Source: an uncultured Bacteroidales bacterium
Lineage (GTDB): Bacteria > Bacteroidota > Bacteroidia > Bacteroidales > F082
Length of the DNA: 39,166 bases
Reading direction: 5' to 3'
Assembly (NCBI GenBank): GCA_946407975.1
Contig: CAMJQC010000022.1
Coordinates: forward strand, 1-39,166
Shown: in pieces, positions 16,257 through 24,031 of the stretch
How the letters are laid out: each line of letters begins with the position of its first letter
Position numbering within the stretch: position 1 is the first letter of the stretch
The notes under the pieces: generated by a model
What the model saw: the letters and a program-made list of their open reading frames with translations, nothing else
Database searches by the model: none
Told to the model about the DNA's origin: nothing
Program-made: the position numbers and the translations under genes

Positions 16257-16274
16257 TTGGCACGATTATGGCAT
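16257..16274 (+). promoter_or_regulatory. Sigma-54-like -24/-12 promoter upstream of the second secreted paralog
   Basis: TTGGCACG-ATTA-TGGCATT. The invariant GG (-24) and GC (-12) dinucleotides are both present at the correct 12-base offset; the only deviation from TTGGCACG-N4-TTGCW is one base in the -12 half (TGGC for TTGC). The predicted start is near 16284. Confidence 0.6.
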
Positions 16275-16340
16275 TGGTTAAGTAAAGGCCAATAGGCACA
16301 AAATCAAAACAAAATGTCAAACCCTAAAAAACACACCATC

Positions 16341-17633
16341 ATGAAAGCAAAGAAAATCATTATGACCTTCCTGTTGATGATGGGAATGGTCACCACAAAA
16401 GCAGCAACCGGCTATCCTGCCGAACTGATCCTGGTCTCACAGCCAGTGATGACCTACAACGCCAACTCCATCACGCTCTACTACGACGTGCAGAACATTG
16501 GCGATGTGCGCTATAAGGGTTACGTCTACATCTTCTTAGATCCTGATAACGGCTCTTATTACGCTAAAAGACGGGTGCGTGTCTGCCCTGGACGCATTAA
16601 GAGAATCGCTATTGATATCCCTGCCTATCGTCCCAACCCGTCGAGAACCTATACAGTGATGCCGTACTATTCGGTAGGCCGCGAGCTCTACTCCTTTACC
16701 AGTTTCGAGTATTTCGATCCTCTGACCTTCTATTGGTATGGACCTCGTACTGAAACCTACTATGTGAGAATGCTCCCTCCGCGTCTGCGTCACTACCATC
16801 GTCCGGGTGAATACCGTTACTTCTACGACTGGTATGGTCCTATCATGCCTCCTGCTCCTGTAGCAGGTATGCCGATGCATCCTTATTACAACCCGATGTT
16901 CCACACCTATAGCTATCATCACAGCCATGGCGGTTATCCTGCGGTTTATCCGCACAACTACTACTCTAACTGGCATATCCCGGGAGGTCACCACGTTGAA
17001 CCTAACAATGGAGGCGCCACTCCTAACAACGGGAACACGAACAACAGTCAGGCTACGGTTCGTCCGCATGACTCAGGTACTCCGGGCAGCATGAGCACTA
17101 ATGGCGGCAATAGTGGCAATGCCAATGTTAACAATGGCTCCAACTCAGGCGCCACCACACGTCCAAACAACAGTGGGACCAGCAGCGGCAGCAACGTCAA
17201 CCGTTCAAGCGGCAACAGCTCCAACAGCGGTTCGGGTCGCACTGGTACCACCGACAATAACAGCAATGTGAGCCGTCCGAGCAGCAACAGCTCCAACAGC
17301 GGTTCAGGCCGTACGGGTACTACCAATAACAGCGGTAGCAACGTGAGCCGTCCAAGCGGTAACAGCTCCAACAGCGGATCGGGCCGTACGGGTACTACCA
17401 ATAACAGCGGTAGCAACGTGAGCCGTCCTAGTGGTACCAGTTCCAACACTGGGTCAGGACGTACGGGCACCACTGATAACAGTGGCAGCAACGTGAGCCG
17501 TCCGAGCAGCAACAGCTCCAGCAGCGGAACCTCTTCCACTGGATCCCGTTCTGGCAACTCAGGTCGTAGCAACACGTCGAACAGCTCTTCCGATTCAGGT
17601 AGAAGCGGTTCCACGGGACGCGGCGGCAGATAA
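16341..17633 (+). CDS. Secreted Asn/Ser/Gly-rich repeat protein, paralog 2 of a tandem pair
   Basis: A 430-residue protein with signal peptide MKAKKIIMTFLLMMGMVTTKA. Residues about 23-150 match the preceding gene closely (LILVSQPVMTYNANSI, YYDVQNIGDVRYKGY, PGRIKRIAIDIPAYRP, FEYFDPLTFYWYGPR). A Tyr/Met/Pro/His linker and then a long low-complexity tail follow, including four to five 25-residue repeats built on NVSRPSGNSSNSGSGRTGTT. It ends in GRSGSTGRGGR. ATG 16341 is chosen from the alignment with paralog 1; ATG 16314 (MSNPKKHTI) is in frame and also possible. The pair clearly arose by tandem duplication. No enzymatic motif is visible. Confidence 0.82.
   Translation: MKAKKIIMTFLLMMGMVTTKAATGYPAELILVSQPVMTYNANSITLYYDVQNIGDVRYKGYVYIFLDPDNGSYYAKRRVRVCPGRIKRIAIDIPAYRPNPSRTYTVMPYYSVGRELYSFTSFEYFDPLTFYWYGPRTETYYVRMLPPRLRHYHRPGEYRYFYDWYGPIMPPAPVAGMPMHPYYNPMFHTYSYHHSHGGYPAVYPHNYYSNWHIPGGHHVEPNNGGATPNNGNTNNSQATVRPHDSGTPGSMSTNGGNSGNANVNNGSNSGATTRPNNSGTSSGSNVNRSSGNSSNSGSGRTGTTDNNSNVSRPSSNSSNSGSGRTGTTNNSGSNVSRPSGNSSNSGSGRTGTTNNSGSNVSRPSGTSSNTGSGRTGTTDNSGSNVSRPSSNSSSSGTSSTGSRSGNSGRSNTSNSSSDSGRSGSTGRGGR
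17193..17520 (+). repeat. In-frame tandem repeat, unit about 75 bp
   Basis: Units start at about 17193 (72 bp), 17265, 17340, 17415 and 17490 (the last degenerates). Each encodes 24-25 residues of the type NVSRPSxNSSNSGSGRTGTT plus NNSGS. Copies 2 and 3 are nearly identical at DNA level, suggesting recent slippage or unequal recombination. Confidence 0.85.
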
Positions 17634-17649
17634 GCTGACAACTGATATG

Positions 17650-17684
17650 AAAAAAGCCTCCACTTCGGTGGGGGCTTTTTTGTT
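17650..17684 (+). terminator. Terminator after the second secreted paralog
   Basis: Stem AAAAAAGCCTCCAC / GTGGGGGCTTTTTT around a TTCG tetraloop (17664-17667), one G-T wobble. It is the textbook form of a stable intrinsic terminator. Confidence 0.93.
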
Positions 17685-17716
17685 AGAACATGAACCTTAC
17701 TAATTATATTAAACGT

Positions 17717-17744
17717 GTAGAGACGAAGCGCGCTTCGTCTCTAC
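17717..17744. repeat. Perfect 28-bp palindrome, possible repetitive extragenic element
   Basis: Arms GTAGAGACGAAGCG and CGCTTCGTCTCTAC with no loop. It is separate from the terminator just upstream and has no T run right after it. It shares the AGAGACG core with the palindrome at 27665. The remaining intergenic sequence to 17826 shows nothing else. Confidence 0.7.
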
Positions 17745-17826
17745 TTCTATTTATGTTTTTTCAACAATTCCATTAGCCTCTGTTCAGCCCCCAATAGTTA
17801 GCTAATAGGTAATAGCTAATGGCCTC

Positions 17827-19248
17827 TCAATACAGCCCCGGCATCTTGATCCATTCTCTGCCTTGGGCGCACATGTCTTCCACTTCTTCGACGGTCTTTG
17901 GAATAGGACGTCCTAAGATGCGGCAGCCGTCCTCGGTGATGAGCAGGTCGTCTTCGATGCGGATGCCACCGAAGTCCTTGTAGGTCTCCAGTTTGTCGTA
18001 GTTGATGAAGTCCTTGTGCTTGCCTTGTGCCTTCCAGAGGTCGATGAGGGTCGGAATGAAGTAGATACCAGGCTCGTCGGTGACGACGAAACCAGGCTTG
18101 AGGGTCTTGCCACAACGCAGGCAGCTGAAGCCTTCCTGCTTGGAGCGAGGTGTGATCTCGTCGTAGCCTACGTAGGTCTCGCCGAGACCTTCCATGTCGT
18201 GGACGTCCATGCCGAGCATGTGGCCTAGGCCGTGAGGCATGAAGAGGTAATGTGCGCCTGCCATCAGGGCTTCTTCAGTGTCGCCTTTCATCAGGCCAAC
18301 GCCTTTCAGTCCTTCGATGAGGTTACGGCAGGCGAGGGTGTGCATGACCATATAAGGCATGTAAGGACGTGTCTGAGCAGCAACTTCCATGTTGGCTTTC
18401 AGCACAATCTCGTAAATCTCGCGTTGACGCTGGTTGAATTTGCCTCCGACAGGGGTGGTGCGGGTGAAGTCGCTGGCATAGTAGTGCTCGGTCTCGGCAC
18501 CAGCATCGCAGACCATCATACGGCCTTCCTTAAGCACATTGTGGTGCCCGTGGTTGTGCAGGGTCTGTCCGTTGACGCTCAGGATGACAGGGAAGGAGAC
18601 AGGTCCGCCACCCGAGAGGGAAAGACCTTCGACGACGCCAGCGATTTCCTGTTCCACCATGCCAGGTTTACACATCTTCATGGCGGTGGTGTGCATATAA
18701 TAAGCAGTGTTGGCAGCGCGTTCCATCTCAGCGATTTCAAGCGGGCTCTTGACTTCACGCAACTTGATGATGGCCTTGATGAGGTCGAGGCTTACGTATT
18801 GCTTGACGCCAGCAGGGGTGGTATTCAACCAGTTGGCGCATTGGATGCAGGTGTCGCCACGATAGGTAGGCAGGAAATGCACCTTGCGTCCTTTTGCGAT
18901 GGCATCCTGGATGAAATCACCGAATTTGTTGAAATCGCGGCAGTCCGTGATGCCGGTCATCTCGCCTTGCTCTTTTAAGGAAGGCAGCGGACCGCACCAG
19001 ATGACATCGTCGACGGTGACTTCTTGTCCGAATAGGATCTCCTCACCCGTTTCAAAGTCGATGACGCCGACGAGATCGGGATGATTCAAACCGAAGAAAT
19101 AGGAAAAATTGCTGTCCTGACGGTAGATGTAGGTGTTGTCAGGGTAGTTGAAAGGAGCCTCGTTGTTGGCCGGAAAGAAAGCGATTCCGCTCTTGAGTTC
19201 CTTTTTTAGGGCGGCACGACGGCCGGTATAAACGTCTTTATTGAACAT
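17827..19248 (-). CDS. Xaa-Pro aminopeptidase (aminopeptidase P, M24B)
   Basis: A 473-residue cytosolic metallopeptidase that removes the residue before proline at peptide N termini. The N-terminal creatinase-like domain (about 1-165) is followed by the pita-bread domain with all five metal ligands: Asp in VCDAGAE, Asp in YASDFTRT, His in HGLGHMLGMDVHD, Glu in VTDEPGIYF and Glu in IRIEDDLLI. ATG 19248 (MFNKDVYTGRR) is the start; the upstream in-frame ATG at 19290 overlaps the -7 box at 19295-19288 and would lie at or before the transcription start. Single gene. Length and motifs are normal for the family. Confidence 0.94.
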   Translation of the reverse strand: MFNKDVYTGRRAALKKELKSGIAFFPANNEAPFNYPDNTYIYRQDSNFSYFFGLNHPDLVGVIDFETGEEILFGQEVTVDDVIWCGPLPSLKEQGEMTGITDCRDFNKFGDFIQDAIAKGRKVHFLPTYRGDTCIQCANWLNTTPAGVKQYVSLDLIKAIIKLREVKSPLEIAEMERAANTAYYMHTTAMKMCKPGMVEQEIAGVVEGLSLSGGGPVSFPVILSVNGQTLHNHGHHNVLKEGRMMVCDAGAETEHYYASDFTRTTPVGGKFNQRQREIYEIVLKANMEVAAQTRPYMPYMVMHTLACRNLIEGLKGVGLMKGDTEEALMAGAHYLFMPHGLGHMLGMDVHDMEGLGETYVGYDEITPRSKQEGFSCLRCGKTLKPGFVVTDEPGIYFIPTLIDLWKAQGKHKDFINYDKLETYKDFGGIRIEDDLLITEDGCRILGRPIPKTVEEVEDMCAQGREWIKMPGLY

Positions 19249-19287
19249 GGTATATATGATAATTGTTATTGTTGCTGTTAATGCGTG

Positions 19288-19295
19288 CAAATATA
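19288..19295 (-). promoter_or_regulatory. Bacteroidota -7 box for the aminopeptidase
   Basis: The minus strand reads TATATTTG followed by C, about 40 bases before ATG 19248. It fixes the choice of start codon. Confidence 0.65.
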
Positions 19296-19357
19296 CAATT
19301 TAGTTGGAAAAGGTTTCATACTTTCTCCGGCAATTTTATCTCATCAAGAGGCTGTTT

Positions 19358-20026
19358 TTATTCTCCAGGATGAGCAAGGAAATCCTCAATTCTGACCCAG
19401 CATTCTTCGGCGTTGGGTACGCCCTTCATCCTCTTTTCAATGGGACACCAATCGGTGCCAGTCCGGTTGATGATATGGTGTACCTTTTCGTCAAAATCGA
19501 CCTGAACGGGGTGGCCTTTCAACAATTCTAGAGCGGCTTTGCTGATGAGCCGGGCGTGGATTCGCTTTACACCGCCTAAGATCAGGATGGCGGCGGCGCC
19601 TTTTCCTACCACTTTATCCGCCACAAGGGCGTCCTTGAGAAAAGCGGGCTCGGTACGGTAGAGTTCAGCCAGGTCGGCGACGCCTTTTCTAGAAAAAGTG
19701 CGGGTTTCATCATGGCTTTTGACGACGCAGGAATGTTGTCCGGAATCTAAAACCTGGAGCAGTCGTCCCATCTCCATGTCGTCGATCCAGCGCTTTATCT
19801 CCGACACCTGCTGCGTATATTTGGCGATTTGTCCTTCGATGAAATCATCGCTGTATTTGCGGTCACAAAAGCCGTTGCCTCGGGCAATGTAGTCATCATC
19901 GTCCAAGGCAACGAACACTTCATAATAGTTTTGAAGGTATTGCTTTTTCTCTTCGAGAAGGACATAAAGGCCGTCTAAATCGGCCTCTATGTGTTCTCCC
20001 GTCGAGAAGGTGAAACGCTGTTTCAC
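19358..20026 (-). CDS. DUF1893 domain protein with an N-terminal extension
   Basis: A 222-residue cytosolic protein. The C-terminal 130 residues match DUF1893 (PF08973): ADKVVGKGAAAILILGGVKR, ARLISKAALELL and HHIINRTGTDWCPIE. That family has a cytidine-deaminase-like fold of unknown activity (structure of TM1506, from memory). The first 85-90 residues are extra: two or three helices with LLEEKKQYLQNYYEVF and an acidic DDDDY stretch, then IEGQIAKYTQQVSEIKRWID, possibly coiled coil. It starts 10 bases after the nitroreductase stop, so it probably ends the DUF362 / nitroreductase operon. The domain call is firm; function is unknown. Confidence 0.82.
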   Translation of the reverse strand: MKQRFTFSTGEHIEADLDGLYVLLEEKKQYLQNYYEVFVALDDDDYIARGNGFCDRKYSDDFIEGQIAKYTQQVSEIKRWIDDMEMGRLLQVLDSGQHSCVVKSHDETRTFSRKGVADLAELYRTEPAFLKDALVADKVVGKGAAAILILGGVKRIHARLISKAALELLKGHPVQVDFDEKVHHIINRTGTDWCPIEKRMKGVPNAEECWVRIEDFLAHPGE

Positions 20027-20036
20027 GATACCTTAC

Positions 20037-20669
20037 TTATTTGATCCAATAAACGTAGTTTTCCTTTCGCGGAGCGGGTTCCGGATAGTCGCCGGCGGGA
20101 TAGCCTAGGATGCAATTGCCGATGCCGACGTAGTTGCCGGTGATGCCGAGTTCGGCGAGGATGGCCTTGCCTTCTTCGCTTTCAAACTCTTCTTTGGCAC
20201 GGTGGATCCAGCAGGAGCCAAGGCCTTTGGCATGGGCGGCGTTGAGCAGGTTGCCCATCACGAGCGATCCGTCTTCTTTCCAGGTGGCGGCAGCGCTGGA
20301 GTCGGCAAGGACGACGAGCACGACAGGAGCACCATAGAAGGGATCCATGTCGCCGGCATCTTTGCCAAAGACGGCGGCATTGAGACGGCTCAGCTTGTCG
20401 CGCACTTCACGGTTGGTGACAGCGATGATGATGGGAGCCTGGCGGTTCATACCGGTCGGCGCATAGGTGCCGGCTTTGCAGATTTCTTCGATGACTTCCA
20501 TAGGAGGCATCTCGTCGGTGTATTGACGTATGCTGCGACGCGTCAATAGGTCTTGCATGGTAGTGTTCATAGCGGTAGTGTTTTCGTTTTCAGTTGGCTG
20601 AGGCGTGTTGCTGCACGAGACAAAGACGACGGCGACAGCCAAAAGCAGTACATAAAAGCAGCGTCTCAT
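20037..20669 (-). CDS. Nitroreductase-family protein with a lipoprotein signal
   Basis: A 210-residue protein. The nitroreductase FMN-binding fold starts at about residue 38 (MQDLLTRRSIRQYTDEMPP), with TYAPTGMNRQAPI, MGNLLNAAHAKGLGSCWIH and IGNCILGYPAG in family order. The first 19 residues are a clear lipoprotein leader ending FVSC (Cys19), followed by a 19-residue linker, which would place a flavin enzyme in the periplasm or outer membrane. Internal ATGs at residues 34 and 38 would give a cytosolic enzyme of normal length. The upstream DUF362 neighbour (21 bases away) is also a predicted lipoprotein, which favours export. The substrate is unknown. Confidence 0.87.
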   Translation of the reverse strand: MRRCFYVLLLAVAVVFVSCSNTPQPTENENTTAMNTTMQDLLTRRSIRQYTDEMPPMEVIEEICKAGTYAPTGMNRQAPIIIAVTNREVRDKLSRLNAAVFGKDAGDMDPFYGAPVVLVVLADSSAAATWKEDGSLVMGNLLNAAHAKGLGSCWIHRAKEEFESEEGKAILAELGITGNYVGIGNCILGYPAGDYPEPAPRKENYVYWIK

Positions 20670-20690
20670 AGTATATAGATTAGATTTGTG

Positions 20691-21707
20691 TTATTCGTCG
20701 ATGGAGACAATCTTATAGCTGCGTGAGCCAAGGCCAATGGCAGCCGCGTGTTCTATAGTGTGAATGCCATGCTGACGGTTGATGCGCTTGATGAGAGCGG
20801 TGGCATCGTCACCTTTCTCAGAAGGATAGTTGAACACGAGGTCAACACAAGCCTGGTCAAGGGCGACGGGGTCAGTGGAAGCAAGGATGCCGACGTCTTT
20901 CATCTCTGGCTTAGCAGGATGCGAGTCACAGTCGCAGTCGACGGAGAGGTTGTTCATCACGTTGATGTAGATGATGTTACGACCTTCTTCCTTGAAGTAA
21001 TCGTGGACGCCCTGTGCGGCAGCGGCCATGGATTCGAGGAAACCGTCTTGGTCGTCAATGTGCCTCCAGCATTTCTCTGGGTCGTCAGTGTAACCGGCAG
21101 AGTGGATGTAAGCCTTGCCTGCAGTGGATGCTACGCCGATGCTCTGGTTCTTCAGCACGCCGCCGAAACCGCCCATGGCGTGTCCCTTGAAGTGGGCCAG
21201 GTTGATCATGAAGTCATAGTTCTTCATGTGCGTTCCCACGATATCGTATTTGATATGGGTGGTGTCCTTAACAGGGATGTTGAATACGCCTTCTTCGTCC
21301 ATGATGTCGACTTTGGCAATGTCGAGGAACCCATGTTCCTTGATGGTCTGCCAGTGCTTGGCCGGGTCTTGGCGCGAGCCGCCGTAAGCGGTGTTGCATT
21401 CCACGATGGTGCCGTTCACTGCCTGTACGAGGTCTTTGATGAGTTCGGGGTGCAGGTAGTGGTTTCCTCCCGATTCCCCCGTGCTGATTTTGACGGCCAC
21501 GCGCTGGCCTTCAACAGGTGTCACGCCGAGGGCTTCGTAGATCTTAACGAGTGCCTCAGGGGTGATCTCTTTTGTCATATAGACTATGGATTGCTTTGTC
21601 TCAGGTTCTTCGTTTTCGGGAGTCGGGGCAGGTGTAGGTGTTGTGGTAGGATTGCCGCAGCCACACATTACGGTAGCCAAGGCAATAATCGTTAATGCTT
21701 TCTTCAT
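20691..21707 (-). CDS. DUF362-family lipoprotein
   Basis: A 338-residue predicted lipoprotein: leader MKKALTIIALATVMCGC with lipobox C-G-C at Cys17, then a Pro/Thr/Glu linker. The rest is a DUF362 domain (PF04015): VAVKISTGESGGNHYLHPEL, TIVECNTAYGGSR, INLAHFKGHAMGGFGGVLKN and ILASTDPVALDQACVDLV. DUF362 proteins are often linked to iron-sulfur domains; here no CxxCxxC cluster exists, only a C-D-C-D-C stretch at about residue 255. It is the first gene of an operon with the nitroreductase and DUF1893 genes, and has a good -7 box. Function is not known; a redox role is suggested by context. Confidence 0.86.
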   Translation of the reverse strand: MKKALTIIALATVMCGCGNPTTTPTPAPTPENEEPETKQSIVYMTKEITPEALVKIYEALGVTPVEGQRVAVKISTGESGGNHYLHPELIKDLVQAVNGTIVECNTAYGGSRQDPAKHWQTIKEHGFLDIAKVDIMDEEGVFNIPVKDTTHIKYDIVGTHMKNYDFMINLAHFKGHAMGGFGGVLKNQSIGVASTAGKAYIHSAGYTDDPEKCWRHIDDQDGFLESMAAAAQGVHDYFKEEGRNIIYINVMNNLSVDCDCDSHPAKPEMKDVGILASTDPVALDQACVDLVFNYPSEKGDDATALIKRINRQHGIHTIEHAAAIGLGSRSYKIVSIDE

Positions 21708-21735
21708 TGCGTTGATTTTATGTTTGTTTCAAACG

Positions 21736-21743
21736 CAAAAATA
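21736..21743 (-). promoter_or_regulatory. Bacteroidota -7 box for the DUF362 operon
   Basis: The minus strand reads TATTTTTG followed by C, 28 bases before ATG 21707. It separates this operon from the DUF1846 gene upstream. Confidence 0.6.
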
Positions 21744-21784
21744 ACAAAAACAGCAATAAAGGAAAACAAAAATACCGATTTGGC

Positions 21785-23248
21785 TTATTTTTTCACCACA
21801 GGTTCGCAAGTGAGGCCGATACCCAGTTTTTTGAAGATCTTGTGGTCTACTTCGCTGAGGATAACGGTGGCGTGCACTTGGCATCCGTTCAGCTGGGGCA
21901 GACAGGCAAGGGCTTTACGGCAGTTTTCGTCGTTGAGGCTGAGCATAGAAAGGGCGACCAGCACTTCGTCGGTATGCAGGCGCGGGTTGTGACCGTGCAG
22001 GATGTTGACCTTGGTGTGTTGAATAGGTTCTATCATCTCCTGTGCGATGAGCTTCACGTCATGGTCGATGCCAGCTAGGTATTTGGTGGCGTTGAGCAGT
22101 AAAGCCGCGCTCGGTCCTAACAGAGCGGAGGTCTTCGCTGTGATGATGGTGCCGTCGGCCAGTTCGATGGCGGCGGAAGGCACGCCGGTCTGCTCCTGTT
22201 TGGCTTTGGCGGCGGCGACGGTTTTGCGACAGTTGACGGTGATTTTGGCTTGCTTCATCAGCAAAGCGATCTTGTTGACTTCGTTATCTGTCGATTTGCC
22301 CGTGGCAAAACCGCATAAGGCGTCGTAATAGCGACGGATGACCTCTTGTTTGGAGGCTTTGCAGCATACGTCGTCATCGGAGATGCAGTAGCCGACCATA
22401 TTGACGCCCATATCGGTAGGCGACTTATAGGGATTCTCTCCATAGATGCCTTCGAAGAGGGCGTTGAGCACGGGGAAGATCTCGATGTCGCGGTTGTAAT
22501 TGACCGCCATCTTGCCATAGGCCTCCAGATGGAATGGGTCGATCATGTTCACATCGTTGAGGTCGGCAGTGGCGGCTTCGTAGGCGACGTTGACGGGATG
22601 TTTCAACGGCAGGTTCCAGATGGGGAAGGTCTCGAACTTGGCGTAACCGGCCTTGATACCTCTGCGGTTCTCCTGGTAGAGCTGGCTCAGGCATACGGCC
22701 ATTTTGCCGCTGCCGGGACCTGGGGCAGTCACCACGACGAGGGGACGAGAGGTCTCTACATAGTCGTTCTTTCCGAACCCGTCTTCCGAGTCGATGAGCT
22801 CCACATTGGTGGGATAGCCTTCGATGGTGAGATGATAATACACCTTGATGCCCATGCGTTCCAGACGGCTGCGGTAGGCCTTGGCGCTGGCCTGGCCGTT
22901 ATAATGGGTGATGACAACGGAACCCACCATGAAACCCCGGTTCATGAACTCGTCGCGCAGGCGCAAAACGTCCACGTCGTAGGTGATGCCGAGGTCGCCA
23001 CGCACTTTGTTTTTCTCGATGTCGACGGCGCTGATGACGATGATGATTTCGGCATCGTCTTTCAACTGGTTGAGCATTTTCAGCTTACTGTCGGGCTGAA
23101 AACCTGGCAGCACGCGGCTGGCGTGAAAATCGTCAAAGAGCTTGCCACCAAACTCCATGTATAGTTTGTCGCCAAACTGCGCGATGCGTTCCTTAATGTG
23201 TTCTGATTGGATTTTGAGATACTTCTCGTTGTCGAACCCGTATTTCAT
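21785..23248 (-). CDS. DUF1846 family protein
   Basis: A 487-residue cytosolic protein matching DUF1846 (PF08903) over its full length. Recognisable parts are the start MKYGFDNEKYLKIQSEHIKE, FGGKLFDDFHASRVLPGF, the P-loop-like VVTAPGPGSGKMAVCLSQLY at about residues 172-191, and the C-terminal ILHGHNPRLHTDEVLVALS. The Gly-rich GPGSGK loop suggests nucleotide binding, but no Walker B is obvious to me. The family is widespread in Firmicutes and Bacteroidota with structures but no established function, as far as I know. It is a single gene with its own promoter. Family call firm, role unknown. Confidence 0.88.
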   Translation of the reverse strand: MKYGFDNEKYLKIQSEHIKERIAQFGDKLYMEFGGKLFDDFHASRVLPGFQPDSKLKMLNQLKDDAEIIIVISAVDIEKNKVRGDLGITYDVDVLRLRDEFMNRGFMVGSVVITHYNGQASAKAYRSRLERMGIKVYYHLTIEGYPTNVELIDSEDGFGKNDYVETSRPLVVVTAPGPGSGKMAVCLSQLYQENRRGIKAGYAKFETFPIWNLPLKHPVNVAYEAATADLNDVNMIDPFHLEAYGKMAVNYNRDIEIFPVLNALFEGIYGENPYKSPTDMGVNMVGYCISDDDVCCKASKQEVIRRYYDALCGFATGKSTDNEVNKIALLMKQAKITVNCRKTVAAAKAKQEQTGVPSAAIELADGTIITAKTSALLGPSAALLLNATKYLAGIDHDVKLIAQEMIEPIQHTKVNILHGHNPRLHTDEVLVALSMLSLNDENCRKALACLPQLNGCQVHATVILSEVDHKIFKKLGIGLTCEPVVKK

Positions 23249-23280
23249 AAGCGTAGGTGTATTATGAAGATTACGGATTG

Positions 23281-23288
23281 CGAAAATA
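23281..23288 (-). promoter_or_regulatory. Probable promoter of the DUF1846 gene
   Basis: The minus strand reads TATTTTCG (one mismatch to TAnnTTTG) with CTTG 19 bases upstream as a -33 element. It lies 33 bases before the ATG. Confidence 0.45.
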
Positions 23289-23338
23289 CGACATTTTGTT
23301 GAACTGACAAGCGGATTTTTTGTGGATGGCGCTTTTTC

Positions 23339-24031
23339 TTATAGATAGCGCTTAATCTCTTCAAAGTTTTCGATGCGCACCATGTGCGGATGTTCGAAAT
23401 CATCGGTGACTTCGTGTTGCCACATCACGTCGAAAGGGATATAGATGGCACAGGCACCCGTGTCGAGGGCGGGACGGATGTCGGATTTGAGCGAGTTGCC
23501 CACCATGACGAATTGCTTGGGTTGGATGCCAAGATCATGATAGAGTTCACGATATTGCGTCTCTTGTTTGTCGGACACGATGACGGTCTTTTCAAAGAAA
23601 GGCTTTAACCCCGAACGTTGAAGTTTGTGCTCCTGGGTGAGGAGTTCGCCTTTGGTGAAGAGCACCAGATGGTATTTCCCGCTGAGGTAAGACAAGACGT
23701 CTGTCACTCCTGGGAGTGGTGTGGCTTTCAGATGTAACAGCGAACGGCCGAGTTCCAGTATTTGCAGCAGTTCTTCCCCTGTGACCTTGCCATTCGTGAC
23801 TTTGATGGCGTTTTCCATCAGCGACAGCGTGAAGGCGATGGCGCCATAGCCGTAGTCAGGCATGTTTTTCATCTCGGTTGCAAAGAGGTGTTCCGAAACG
23901 GTCTCAGCTGGGGCATATTGCTCCAGCACTTTGCACATGTCGTGTTCCACCTGCTTGAAGTGGGTCTCGTTGTCCCAAAGGGTGTCGTCGGCATCAAAGG
24001 CCACTACGCGTATGTCGTTTTTGTCTATCAT
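23339..24031 (-). CDS. HAD-superfamily hydrolase (phosphatase-like)
   Basis: A 230-residue cytosolic HAD hydrolase of the helical-cap type. Motif I is VVAFDADDTLWDN (nucleophile Asp in DADDTL), motif II is HLVLFTKGE, a conserved lysine region follows, and motif III is MVGNSLKSDIRPAL. Length matches small phosphatases of the YjjG or phosphoglycolate type; the substrate cannot be told. Its ATG overlaps the stop of the AlkD-like gene (ATGA at 24028-24031), so expression is coupled to DNA-repair and lipoprotein genes upstream. A possible link is dephosphorylation of nucleotides or sugar phosphates, but this is a guess. Confidence 0.88.
   Translation of the reverse strand: MIDKNDIRVVAFDADDTLWDNETHFKQVEHDMCKVLEQYAPAETVSEHLFATEMKNMPDYGYGAIAFTLSLMENAIKVTNGKVTGEELLQILELGRSLLHLKATPLPGVTDVLSYLSGKYHLVLFTKGELLTQEHKLQRSGLKPFFEKTVIVSDKQETQYRELYHDLGIQPKQFVMVGNSLKSDIRPALDTGACAIYIPFDVMWQHEVTDDFEHPHMVRIENFEEIKRYL

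Noticed and set aside
17193-17520. CRISPR-like array
   Set aside because: The repeats are contiguous without unique spacers, stay in frame and are translated as part of a secreted protein.
17048-17641. A Leu/Pro-rich 197-codon frame on the minus strand
   Set aside because: It is the complement of the Ser/Gly/Asn repeat tail; its repetitive Leu/Pro composition is a by-product of that repeat.
20188-20204. Another TTTGGCACGG sigma-54-like hit
   Set aside because: It is within the nitroreductase coding region and lacks a -12 half at the required spacing.
20748-21695. A 315-codon open frame on the plus strand
   Set aside because: It is antisense to the DUF362 gene, which has clear family motifs, a signal peptide and a promoter. 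The other frame has none of these.
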